Of a stretch of DNA of 64,000 nt, positions 11,378-22,643 are shown in pieces. Every line of letters begins with the position of its first letter. Within the stretch, counting starts at the first letter, position 1. The position numbers were made by a program, and so were the translations under genes. Below the pieces are notes generated by a model. The model was given only the letters and a program-made list of their open reading frames with translations, did no database searches and was not told the origin of the DNA. This DNA is from Ceratorhiza oryzae-sativae (lineage: Eukaryota > Basidiomycota > Agaricomycetes > Cantharellales > Ceratobasidiaceae): positions 219,120-283,119 of the forward strand of contig JARWMV010000014.1 of assembly GCA_030998015.1 (NCBI GenBank), read 5' to 3'.

Positions 11378-14300
11378 CTACTTGGCGGCTGGTATCCTGA
11401 TCGCATTTTGGCTATCAAAGACTCGATTTGGTAGGGCTAACAAAAGGTCGCAATGTGGTCAAGCCGCAAAGGGGTCTTGTCTCGACATACCTTAATCATG
11501 ACGTCATCAGCACCAGCGTCGCGTGCTGCTTGTACTTGCTCCATTCGTGCGTTTCCAGTGAGAACAATAATAAAGCTTCGCGATTTTAATAGTCCGTCGA
11601 CTTCCTTCTTTCGGATTTCACGAGTCGCAGCAAACCCGTCCCTGTGACAAAACGTGAATGTGTGGAAATTTATCATAAAACCATACACACATGACTGGCA
11701 TTTCCAAGTCCATCTGTGCGTGGGCTAGTCAGTCGATCTCGCTTTAGATCAGTTATATATGCTACTCACAAGAATTACATCAAACATTCCGGGAACCAGC
11801 CCACTATTTTCGGCTGTATCGGCAGACTCGACTGCATGAACAGCCTCTAGACCATTTGAGGCAAGCGAATAGGTGAACCCAGCGCGCTTCATCTGACGGC
11901 TGTGCAAGAAAGAGTCAGTCCAGGCAGGGGTTTTTCAAAGCTGGAGGAAACACATACGCTAAAACGGTCTAGAATAGACTTTATCAGGTCCGCGCTACCT
12001 GCTGGGAATGATTACCCACCTGATTTACTTTGTTGTCCTCAGTAATTAACACATGAAGTGGTCGACAAAGACGAAGGTTGGGGGTTTCGGGCAACGGTCG
12101 CGACCCAGACTTTCCAGAGGCCTTCGATGCGCCGCTCAATCTCGAGTGGATAGAAGTGGGCGTTCGTACTCGAGCAGGGGGTTGCTCTTCGCCTGTCCGG
12201 CGAGAAGCTGGCAGAGTACCTTTGATGAAAAACCGAAACATAGCCCCTTTACCTGAGGTCATCATTAGCCAGAAGTAAGTTCATTAATGTTATGGATGCT
12301 TACCAACTTCGCTTTCAACCTCAATCCTACCACCCATCAAATCTGACAGGAATACCTGGGTTAACCTAGGATCCGCAGGAATATGTTTAAAGAACTTACT
12401 GCATAGCTGTCTGCACACGAACAGTCCAAGGCCCGACCCTCCGAACACATGGTGCGCGTTCTATGGGTCACCATCATTTCATCATCAAGTCATATAATAT
12501 TGGAGCGCCAATAATGCCTACCGATCCTTGTTGAAACCTGGTTTATATCCAAAGCTTAAGCCAATAGTTACACAATATGGACCAACAAACTGACCTCTGG
12601 AACAATAACGCCAAGTCTTCCTTCTCTAAACCAGGTCCAGAATCTTTGACCGAAACATAAATATAGACGGGAGTAGCACCAGAATAGGACTCAGGGGAAA
12701 GACTAGAAGCTGAGCGTCCAGATAAAATGAGCGGAGGCGCGCACGTCTGGTCTGTGGGGGGATCAAGAGCCAACTCTAATGAAACTCTAATTTCCCTCAA
12801 ATCGGTGCTCATATCGGTGAACCGGATAGCATTTGACATTAGCTTTGAATGACATTCAGTATTGGGACTACATTAAATGGAAATTAATGCTTACATTTGT
12901 GATAATCTGAGCGAAACGACTTCGGTCCGTGCAAACTGTGTTACACCCAATTAAATCAGCGCCTGGCCAAGATCGAACTTGAAGTCGATATCTTTGCTAA
13001 TTTTTTACAACGGCCGGGTAGTACTGAGATCATCGCCGAAATTTATTGAAGAAGCTTTGCTACTCACGACGCGAGTTCATTGCGAAACACCATTAGGATT
13101 TGCCCAGTTTCACGCTTGATGTCAAACTCGGTGGCGATGATCGAGAGAACCTAAGAATTCAGGTCAAATATAGCGCAAATTTTGAAAGGCAAGTGTGCTC
13201 ACGTTGAGTTGCATTCTTGACAAACTTAACACATCGTTTGCAATGCGGGCTAGAGCATATTGCGCGTAAGGGTGATTTTATTTCATGTACTATCGGGTGA
13301 CCTACCTTGAGCTAATCCACACCTGTGTATAAATGAGATACGATGTCGAATTTATGCTATGCATGTTACTCACTGCGTAATGCTCTCCATGGCTTGCAGA
13401 TCGTCCTCCAACTCAGCAAGCACCCGATCAGTGGGAACATAGCTGACGTTTCGTTTTCGACAGTCTTGCAGAAGGTCTCTCATTCCCTTCATGTTTGCGC
13501 GAACCACTTCCTAATCATAACTATAGCATATATCAACTAGAGGACGAGGTAGAGTCATACCGCGTTTTGAATAATTGCCGATACGGTTGCCTACAATGAC
13601 AATGTCATTTACTTGTGAAAAGCGAGTGGCCACCATAACCAACCTTAGCTCGTGAGAGGTGACATCGATCAGCAACTCTACATTACCAGAGCCAAGTGGG
13701 TGATTGTATTATGACACTCGGGCCAAGATGCGTACCCTGTGCTCTTCGCCTTTCCACTTCTAATAACCGCTGTTCTTCCGCATCTTCGCCTTGATCGCCG
13801 CGATGTGTTCCTTTTCTTCAGCAAGGGCAATTCGTGTCTCTTCAGCTCGATGCTGATCAGTGATATCGGTAATGGTCCCAAATGCACCAGCAAACCTATC
13901 ATCTGGGGCAAACAGAGGCGCTATGCATGCATGCGTCCAAATATCAGGTTTCCAACGCAGCCGCTGTTGTTGTAAGGCGAAGTTAGTTTGCTTTAAGCGC
14001 GTTCCTGGATAGTCTTTCCGCTAACGCACCACACTGGAGATTTTATGGTCCTCAAAACATGCGCGCCAAACGCGCAATGCATCCTCGGTACTCATCGGAT
14101 GTATGCTGGTTCCGTAGTGAGAAACTAGCACACCATATACATTCTAGTGACCCACTGATCAAGCCATTCTTCTCGGTCTCGGTCAGCTGGGAAGCCAGTG
14201 ACTTGATACCAAGTAGGATTAAGGTAGGTGAATCTGTCAACAAGGAAGTCATCTCACAACTCAACAGAATTTTAGCCAACTGATTTAGTTCTTACTTGCC

Positions 14301-17300
14301 ACTTGCGTCTGTCCGGAAAACCCCGACCTAGGAAAAACTCGAATAAGATTGTATTCAAGCTCAACGCTAGCCATTGCCGAAAGCATAAACTAACCGGAGA
14401 CAGGTCCGTCAAAATCTGTTGTTCGCGAGACCGGACCTCGAATTCCTCTTCAAGGTGGATTCTTCGCTTGCCAAGCTGAACCTGAAGGTGGACTCGCGCC
14501 AGCAAGTCCCTGACTCTAAAAGGTTTGGTGATACAATCCACTACTCCCTCAGTCTTCCCACTGATCAAGTTAACTGTCAAAGTCAATATTAGCAGATCAA
14601 AAGTTACAAGAGCATCTCACAAACCATCATCGGACGCAGTGACAAAAATCACAGGGACGAGTCTGGTTTTCTTTTCCTCTCGCAACTTGGCCAAAAGCTC
14701 AAGTCCGCTCATCCCCGGCATCATGACATCACTGCACATAGATTGAATAGACCGGACTGAATCGGATAATTTGCTTACCAGAGAACTGCATTGAGTTTCT
14801 GCACTTTAATCACGCTTAGTGCCTCAAGCCCGTCGCGGGCTTCAAACACTGTGAGATATGGAGAGAAAATCTTGCGAATGTATTTTCGCATGTCTTCGTT
14901 CTAGGGGTATATAATTACTAACGTATTCGACCTACGAATCGTCACTCACATCATCCACGACAAATCGTATCGTCTTTTCAAAGAAAAGCGTTGAAGAAGC
15001 CGCACTTTCTCCTTCATCGTCGTGACGATATAGATGGCGTTGTTTGTTCAATATCGGCTCCCATCCAGCTAAGGAGTATGTTAGAGCTTGAATCAGAGCC
15101 CAACAAACTGCCTCCACTCACTACTCCAACTCGTTGGTAGAAATACCGTGTGTTTTATTTGCGCCTATCTCGTGAACAAGGCTTTCTGGAAGTTTATCGT
15201 GCCCTTGCGGGATCTTTACTGTAAATGTGCTACCAGTACTGTCAGGGCGCTCTTTTTGAATAAGACGTGACTGTCAAATCGCCTCCATGAAGTGCTACCA
15301 GTTCCTAAGGACGGGGAACTTCATATTGCGTACTTGTAAAAAAAGCGAAAGAGAACACGAGCCTTGCTCAAGGAAAGACCTATTCCTGTGCCCTCGGCTA
15401 CCTACCCTAGAGATTAGATATATCCAAACAACAACCAAGCCGACTCACATGATTGTTGACGCGATGAAATCTTTGAAACACCTGATCTAAGTGCTCTTTG
15501 GGAATTCCCACACCTGCGTTTCCATTAGATGTTGGCATGAAAATTCTCTCATGTTGCGATATAGCTAAAACCAAATGACGTACCTGTATCTTGAACATGC
15601 ATATATGCGTATGTTTCATCGTAGTTCACCGACAATGTCACTTTCCCTTTGATTGTGTATTTGAAGGCATTGGATAGCCTGAATGGGTCGTTTAGCGGGT
15701 TGTTATTTGTAAGCATATGCTCTCACAAATTGCAAGTAATTTTCTCCCAAAGATCTACACAGAAATTCACCAAGCGATTGGGAAGGTAGAGGCAATACTT
15801 ACCCAGATCGACATAAACTAATGGCGCGTCAGGATTATTATCTATGACTTCAAACGCCACCCCCTTTTTTTCTGCTATGCTTCGAAACAAAGCCGCAAGG
15901 TCAGAAGTAATGCGCCCAAGTTGAACTGGTTGAAAGTAGCATTTCAATCGACCGGCTTCAAGCTTGCTCATGTCCAAAATAGACTTGCGGGTGATGCAGT
16001 GTCAGAATGCTTGTGTGGAAGGATACAGGTTGGCATAAACCTACATCTACGAGCTTCCTCAAACGTCTTGCATTTCGTAGGGCAAGTTGGATTTGGTAGC
16101 GAGACGACTCGGTTACTTCCTGTTTTGACAATAGTTGCTCCAATGGTGCTTGAATCAGCGTGAGTGGAGTTCGGAGCTCTATTTGGCAGAGAATAAATCA
16201 ATAAGTAAATCTCAAGCCGGCGCTTTACCAACATACCGTGCGATGCATTCGTAAAAAACAACGTCTTCGCCTTGTCCATCTTTTCTCTTTCCTCGATCAT
16301 TTTTACGTCGGCCTCCCTCTGCAGCACAACTGTTAATTGATTGCTCAGCGCAGCACACACGCTTTCCAGCCAAGCCGCATAATCGGCATCATAAGGGCGA
16401 CGGGTGTTCTGGCCAACTACGAGTATTGCTTGAGGTAACGGTTTGCCCCCTCTATTGGTGCCTCGCCCAAAACTTGTCGATATAGGTAATAAAGCTGCGG
16501 CTCTTGGTGTATCTCCAAATCCACGCCCCTCCAGTCCGGAGGCAAATTTCTCTGGTAAGGGATCTACTATCTCAATATGACCAGAGATGAGCACGCTAGT
16601 AAAATCCAAGCCAGCTAGAGGTTGAGAGTCAATTGAAGAGTTTGACCCGGTTCGACCAGGACCAGGTGGCAATGAGTTGGGCTGGACCCGCGGGGTCGGT
16701 TCGGATGGTGTGGGCGAAGCGGGGTCGCGACCCGAATCCACCAGGACTTGAAGCGGTTGGAGTGTCATTGGATCGAGCACATACTTTATAAGTTTCTGAG
16801 CCGCCTGGTGGCCTTCAGGAATCCCGACTGATTCAGCAAGGGTGAGTGTAGCATTGATGAGTACCGTGGAGTAAAAATGACGCAAATAACCAGCAGCAAC
16901 TGGCAGCTTTTTGGTAACCTTTGGATCATTACGTGCGTTTTCTATGTCGCACCAATACAGCAGAGCAAAAGGTATGCTAAGGTCAATCAGCAAAAGAGCT
17001 ATCACTGCTGAAACTCACTCACTCCAGAGGATTTTTCGCCAATACCGCCATGACTCGCTCAGCATACTGATCTACACTCCGGACATCGGCTAAGCTGGAG
17101 AATAATTCGGATATCCCCGCCAATCGACGTTCCGCGATGACCTTTTGTGTAGTATCGTATGTGCTATTGAAGGCGCCTCCAATGGTTCCGTCCTCTTGCC
17201 AAATTGGCGTCCAGTGCCAAGAGCTGCATGAAGTGCACCAAAAGGAAATATGATTTTGGTGAGCTCGTTTTGCTTCATGGACGGGGTTTAAAAAGCAGCT

Positions 17301-18512
17301 TACTGATAACACTCTTCGGGGAGGTGGAGCTCAGTTAGAGTATTGAAGAACAGCATGTCTGGAGTAGAAGCATAAGACTCTATTGGCCAATCGTAATGTT
17401 CGAAACGGCGTGCCATCGGTCTTCATTGTGGCTTTCCCTTGGCAGCAACGCGATGCCACTGGAAGTAGCATCTCCCATATTTCTCCCCACTACATAATTA
17501 GATTGATAATAGGGGTCGCCTAAGCAGACTGGCACTAACCGCTACCGACGCAGGTTGTCCAAACGCAATAGGATGCTTCGTACTAATCATTCGAGCATAG
17601 GCATCATTGTAGATCAACACGAGACTAGATAAAAATGAGATCGCGCGCTTTATGCTTAGTCCGAAGCTTACTCTGGCCAACCCCAAAGAACTGTACTCTG
17701 TAAATGGGACTATGAGTAGCGTCTTGGTAAGTCGGATTTATCAGGGCCTTACTGGTATAGGTTTTTCCATCACATATTTAACCATTACTTTAAGACTCCA
17801 GGGCCACGAGTCTTGTGGCCCAAGGGTCGTCATTTCCCAAGGGAAGGTATCGATTAATTTTGATGGCATTAGCGCAGAATCAACAGTGTGGGCATGACGC
17901 GACACCCGAGACGACGACTCCGATTTGCTCTTTCTGGATTTGCGTTGCCCGATGGATGTTGTCAACGGTAGGGGGTCGTGTGTACGTCCAGAGTCTTGCC
18001 GCTGGTCGGGGTCGGTGCGAGTACCAGATCCCGAACGCAGGAGGTTCATACCTGCTTTCCGGGGCGCAGCAATGAACACATGGGATTTGCTGAACGAATT
18101 AACCGAGGGAATCGTGACGGGTAGGATGATAGGAGTAGGAATGAGTTCAATATCGAGCGGTGTATGACCCGTGGCAACCATGGGGACGGATATAGACAGT
18201 CCGTGCCTCGCTAACAGCAGAAGAGACGGGTTGAAAACTAGTCGGATTGGAGAGCCATACTAGATCATCGCTGTTGGTTACGACAGGGAAGAAGGTATCG
18301 TTGCTGAGATCCCTGGGTTCGTCCTGGCCGAATATAAGACTACAAAGTGCGTCATTGCCATACATAAACTCGAGAGAGAGATGAGGATTCGAGTTTGTGC
18401 AAAGAATGAAAGCAGGCTCTGGGTACGCATTGAGAAAATCGAGTAAAGGTAAGTGTGTAATATGTGCCTCGACTCGACATAATGACGTCGCCTGTGTGGT
18501 CGTGGGCACCAC
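11378..18512 (-). CDS. Dual hybrid histidine kinase (two kinase cores, two receivers)
   Basis: Large sensor kinase on the minus strand with many ~50-bp introns. Order from the N-terminus: PAS-like region (about 18150-18500, YPEPAFILCTNSN); PAS-like (FPWEMTTLGPQDSWPW, YNDAYARMISTKHPIAFG); GAF-like (about 16300-17310); first HisKA with H-box TNASHELRTPLTL; first ATPase domain (NLLSNAFKYT, DTGVGIPKEHLD, GTGIGLS, GSTFTVKIP); first receiver with phospho-acceptor in VLCDVMMPGMSG and lysine in ITKPF; PAS (GTITDITDQHRAEE); second HisKA with DVTSHELRQP; second ATPase (LMSNAIRFTD, DSGPGLEKEDLA, GGSGLGLFVC); second receiver (LITEDNKVNQ, ILMDLEMPVMDG, DVMIKPYQ). The last intron restores MIKPYQIESLIAKM before the stop at 11378-11380. 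No in-frame ATG precedes the first PAS region, so the first exon is unresolved. Frame breaks occur near 13592 and 15248. It probably feeds an Hpt protein (Ypd1 type), as fungal hybrid kinases do. Confidence 0.88.
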
Positions 18513-18840
18513 GGTCTAATTGCGGAACTGGTCGTTGTATAATATTAGTAAATGCTCTCCAAATACTCTGTAAACATCCGCTAGCGCGCCGGACAATCAT
18601 TCATGAGCCGAAACGGTTGAGGGTCTGTGCGAAACGCTACGTGTGGTGTTGTGGTCTCGAACTAGCCAGCGGATCAGCGGAAAAAGGGACGATTATGTGA
18701 CGCAAGTAGCAGAATCAAAACAAGTGCAGATAACGGGTATCACAATGTGCCATGGTCTCTTATAAAATTTAATCGCAGGTAGCATAGATGCATAGATCGA
18801 CGGAAGGTTGTAAACAATAACAAGCGAATCAAACTGGGTA
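18513..18840. other. Upstream region of the histidine kinase
   Basis: Probably holds the promoter and perhaps a first short exon of the kinase (an ATG on the minus strand at 18600 opens another frame). No other gene seen. Confidence 0.4.
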
Positions 18841-19190
18841 TCAAATTCTACCCAGGCTAGGAGGTGATTTTATTTTAATCGTCGCCTTGATTGCCCCCCA
18901 ACCCTGTATCAATGTTGTCACTCGCTCACGCAAGGTCTGTCGGCACCTGAGGCAGGTCAACTGGGCGGAAAGTGGCGCCACCACTTTTGAGATTTCATTG
19001 GGATGGCTTTCAACGACAACGGCAACACACGCTAGGGCCCGTATGCGAGACACTTCATGCTGGGTACTTTCATCACAGCCGGGCTCTACCGAGAGGTGAG
19101 GGCCGGGGGGGAGGGTAAAGCAGGCGCTCAAGGCCCTCTGCTCGGCCGAGATGGAGGACCGAGTAATCTCGAATCAGCACTCGACAAAAA
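18841..19190 (-). pseudogene. Truncated copy of the BTB protein C-terminus
   Basis: Minus-strand translation matches the C-terminal module of the BTB gene at 21244-22357: SVLHLGRAEGLERLLYPPP against VLHLGRTDALRRLLYPPP, then EVSRIRALACVAVVVESHPN against EVRRIWALACASAIAENHPN, and APLSAQLTCLRCRQTLRERV against PLSAQLSCFKCRQALHERV. The similarity starts at about 19190 and there is no BTB domain upstream of it. The frame changes at a C run near 19104-19110. It is therefore a 5'-truncated paralogue, separated from the intact gene by a dead transposon. It could still be expressed as part of an unseen gene, but I see no start. Confidence 0.7.
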
Positions 19191-19606
19191 ACACTTAATG
19201 AACCCGTACAGAAAAGCCGACGCATGTTCTACCATCTAATTTCGACTTCTACTTCTACAGTGAGACCCCTGATGATGGATACTGGCAGTCGCGCATAGCC
19301 CCTACTGACATGAGATGGGCAAATTGCAAATTCGGCCTCAGACACCGACCAAGACTTGACTTGGTTGTGGAGTGCACTGCCACCAATCAAAATCGCCCCG
19401 CCTGATACCCGCCCTCCAAGTATTGCTCAGGTGCTTCATAATGTAGTACAACTAGCTAGAATAATGATATATTATTTAAAACAATCAATATGTGTGCCTT
19501 CTTAATACACTCTTACCCTCACATCCTTCTTCTTGGTGTATAAACTCGACTTTTCTCGCATACATTCAGCAAACTGATGTTATTACAACAGTTACCCATA
19601 TCCACA
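19191..19606. other. No gene seen
   Basis: AT-rich sequence between the truncated BTB copy and the transposase relic. No terminal inverted repeat that I could pick out by eye. Confidence 0.4.
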
Positions 19607-21025
19607 ATGAAACACAAACCAAGAGACTCCTCCATGATCGCTCCAAGGCGTCAAGTATTGTAGCACCGGCCGACACTCAAGGCTAAGCTTGCTGCGCTTG
19701 ACTTTTGTAGACCTAATAAGAGCCGGTTAAGCCAGGATGAGATGGTTGCTGTACTTCAGTCGCATGGTTTTGGTACAATCTCACGATCTACACCTCTCTC
19801 GATGGCCGAAAGGCAGGGAGGGAATACAGACAAGAGCTCAGAATTAGAACAAGCTACGATTCAAGCGAATCCGTCAGACAGAGTATCCAGACGTTGATCA
19901 AGCCCTTCAGCTGTGGATACTGCAGGCTTTGGGGTTTAGTTGCCACCCTTGCCTCACAGGCACAGATATTCTCCCGAAGGCTCGAGAATTTGCAGTATCA
20001 CTGGGGCACCCAGCAAATTTTCTTTCGCTCTCAAATGGTTGGTTGGAAAGTCTGAAGTCTGGAATGGGACTCCGCCAGCATCGATACTATGGGGAGGCAG
20101 CGTCTGTACCAATCAAAAAACTTGCGGAAGAGATCAGCCAAGTCTGTGCCATCATGCGCCCTTGCCCTTTTGGCTGCAAAGGTAGAACAGAGTTGGGCTA
20201 TGACTATTGGTGGGCTAAGTCAACCTGGATGAACAGAGAGATTTGACAAAATTAAGTTTGTTTTTAATATATGCATGCATTTTATGATTCATTTCATATA
20301 GGTGGTTGGATAACCTTAACACCCGAATGGTTTCAGAAGCCTGGGGGGTCTTGTTGCTCTATGATCATGCACCATTGCATGTTCATTAACCAGACGAATA
20401 CCCAAATGTTCGAGTCAAGTACTTCACCCAAATCTGACAGCTTGGATTTGCCCAATGATGTAGGCGTTATTCAGTCATTCGAAGCTAAGTACAAAAACGC
20501 TTATATACAGAATACCATTGAGAGCTACAAACAGGGAAGCATTGAAACATTCAAGATTAACCAGCTTGTGGCCATGGAGCTTGCAGTGGCTTCCTGGCGT
20601 GAAGTTAAACCATCAACAATCGCCAATTGATGGCAACATACAAAGCTTTCTGGACCCATGCCCGATCCAGACAACCTTCCAACGATAGCTTCAGTCCCTA
20701 ATGTCATCTCTGACGTTCATGAATCGACATCGCACTCTAGAAAAGCCTCGATACGCTCTATAATCGTAATATCGTGTCGCCGATTCAGCCCGTGCGTGCC
20801 GAGGAGTTCCTCTTGGCTGATGGGGACGCGGATAGGAATGGTCAATTTCTATACGAGGACGATGCTGAGGCCACAAGCCATGTGTCCACTGGCATTAGTA
20901 TTGTTCAGACTCAAAGCGAGGCTATGGTGTCGCTAGAGGGGTGCAGGCTTTTCTTGCACGCTTGGGCTGATTTGGCTTCGCTTTCGGGCCTCGATCAGAG
21001 AATGTCCAGTTTAAGTAGTATATAA
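19607..21025 (+). mobile_element. Decayed pogo/Tigger-type DNA transposon (CENP-B-like transposase relic)
   Basis: Fragments of one transposase read in shifting frames. From 19607 an ATG frame runs into a TAG near 19661, then KLAALDFCRPNKSRLSQDE and VAVLQSHGFGTISRST (first CENP-B-type helix-turn-helix). At about 19830-20110 the second helix-turn-helix of Tc5/CENP-B type is clear: ALQLWILQALGFSC, REFAVSLGHP, NGWLESLKSGMGLRQHRYYG. The DDE region is nearly gone; at about 20300-20450 only GGWITLTPEWFQK and a scrambled stretch remain. The tail is better kept: LPNDVGVIQSFEAKYKNAY, FKINQLVAMELAVASWREVK, then FLLADGDADRNGQFLY to a stop at 21023-21025. Internal deletion, stops and frame changes show it is dead. 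Such elements are Tc1/mariner superfamily cut-and-paste transposons. Confidence 0.85.
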
Positions 21026-21243
21026 AATGTCTCATGTATGACTTAACATAATGTATTTCGTATGATCAAACACCGAGATCACGCATGGTCCCCGCTTATT
21101 CATGAGGCCAAACCGATCCATCATCGGGGGTCTCACTGTGTATACAGGGCAAAGCAAGGGATATATACATTTAATCCAATGATACATTTGAGTTGATTAT
21201 AATGACCCGCGTAAAAGACAATGGTTAAAGGTCAAGCGTCTGA

Positions 21244-22357
21244 TTATATGGTAGTTTTTATTGAACTCCAATCGCTTATCAAAATTCCTACCCTCTCATG
21301 TAGCGCCTGCCGACATTTAAAGCACGAGAGTTGGGCACTCAGGGGGCGAATAATTTGGCTAGGTTGTTTGGATGGTTCTCCGCAATCGCCGAGGCACAGG
21401 CAAGTGCCCAGATCCGGCGAACCTCTTGGTGATTTTTCTCGCTGCACTCGAAATCAGGGGATGATGAGTGAGGAGAGGGTGGAGGATACAAAAGCCGCCT
21501 GAGTGCATCAGTGCGTCCCAGGTGAAGAACTATTAGGCTTTTAGTCAACATTAAATGAGTGTATGGAATCCTATCAGGACTGACAAAATAAACGCCGGAG
21601 ATAAATGGATCCGATTTGTCTGGCCAAGTCATCCGATATCTCGCTCAGCGATTCCCCAAGAGTAAATGTGCTGACGGCGACAGCGATTGGCTCGAGACAA
21701 TACTGAGCCGCTAGTGCATACATGGGCAGCGGTTCCACAACGGCGCTCTGCAAGAAAAGCATATACGGCTCCGAATGAGGTGTGAGCACGGCCTCGAGAT
21801 TATAATTAAGTTCAAATAGTGCTGCAAGAGCAGCACGCAGGGTGGCGGGAGTTGGCTTGTAGGACACTACCGAGAGTCCATATATCATGTGGAGAACCAG
21901 ATTAAGCACACCCGAAGGGTATGGCACTGAAATGGCTGTAGGAAGCAGCAGTAGATCGTTGTTCGACACGGGCTGAAACGCGTCAACCTCCATGTTCGCG
22001 TCGCCAAATTCTTGCAAAAGCGATCCGAAACGTTTGGAGGAGTTGCGGAGTAGGATAGCTTGGTGAGAGTAAAAGTAAACCTGGTCGGACGCTAGGAGTA
22101 CGATGTCTGCGTCGAACATGTCAAGCTCTTCGGGGTTGAAGCGAGTCGAGATGGAGATAGGGGATTCCGAAGCTAAGCTCTCAATGGACGCAGTCGGTAC
22201 TATGGCCGCGACATCTGAGTTCTTGCCAGGAAGATCGTCAGTTTGAGACTACGTCCAAAATGTAAGTGACCGCTTCGAATAATGCTATTTTTTTAAATAA
22301 AAAAACGGCACGAACGAGTTTGCGCTGCGCTGTGGTACGAGACCGTGTCTGAGGCAT
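21244..22357 (-). CDS. BTB/POZ-like protein with C-terminal CxxC module
   Basis: Probable start ATG at 22355-22357 in a short first exon (MPQTRSRTTAQRKL), an intron, then SQTDDLPGKNSDVAAIV and the BTB-like core FDADIVLLASDQVYFYSHQ, LLRNSSKRFGSLLQEF, VLNLVLHMIYGLS, a family pattern in which a protein-protein interaction fold is followed by helical repeats (MYALAAQYCLEPIAVAVST). An intron after YLRRLF joins to FLHLGRTDALRRLLYPPP, and the end is PLSAQLSCFKCRQALHERV to the TAA complement at 21244-21246. The frame breaks at a run of five G (21340-21344, plus strand), where six would keep AP and LSAQ together as in the paralogue. This family is expanded in Rhizoctonia-like fungi as I know it; its function is unknown to me. 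The substrate-adaptor role of other BTB proteins is only an analogy. Confidence 0.78.
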
Positions 22358-22643
22358 GGTGGGGGTCAAAGTTGGGGGCACACCCGACTAGCACCACCCT
22401 ACATGTAGTCTATTCAACGAAGGTAGGAGCCGGTTCTAGATCGAGTATGACGTGAACAGCGGATCTGAGCATTGCGTATATCAAGGAATTGTATCGGTTG
22501 GACTACTGAAGGAAGGGACACGGAAGTTAATCATCCACCAGCATACCAGGTGATATCAACTCGGCAATCCCGACTTGATTCCTTCGGAATTCAATCCATG
22601 ATCCAGTGGAGTCCACATTGATTTAGGACGACATGTACGAAAT

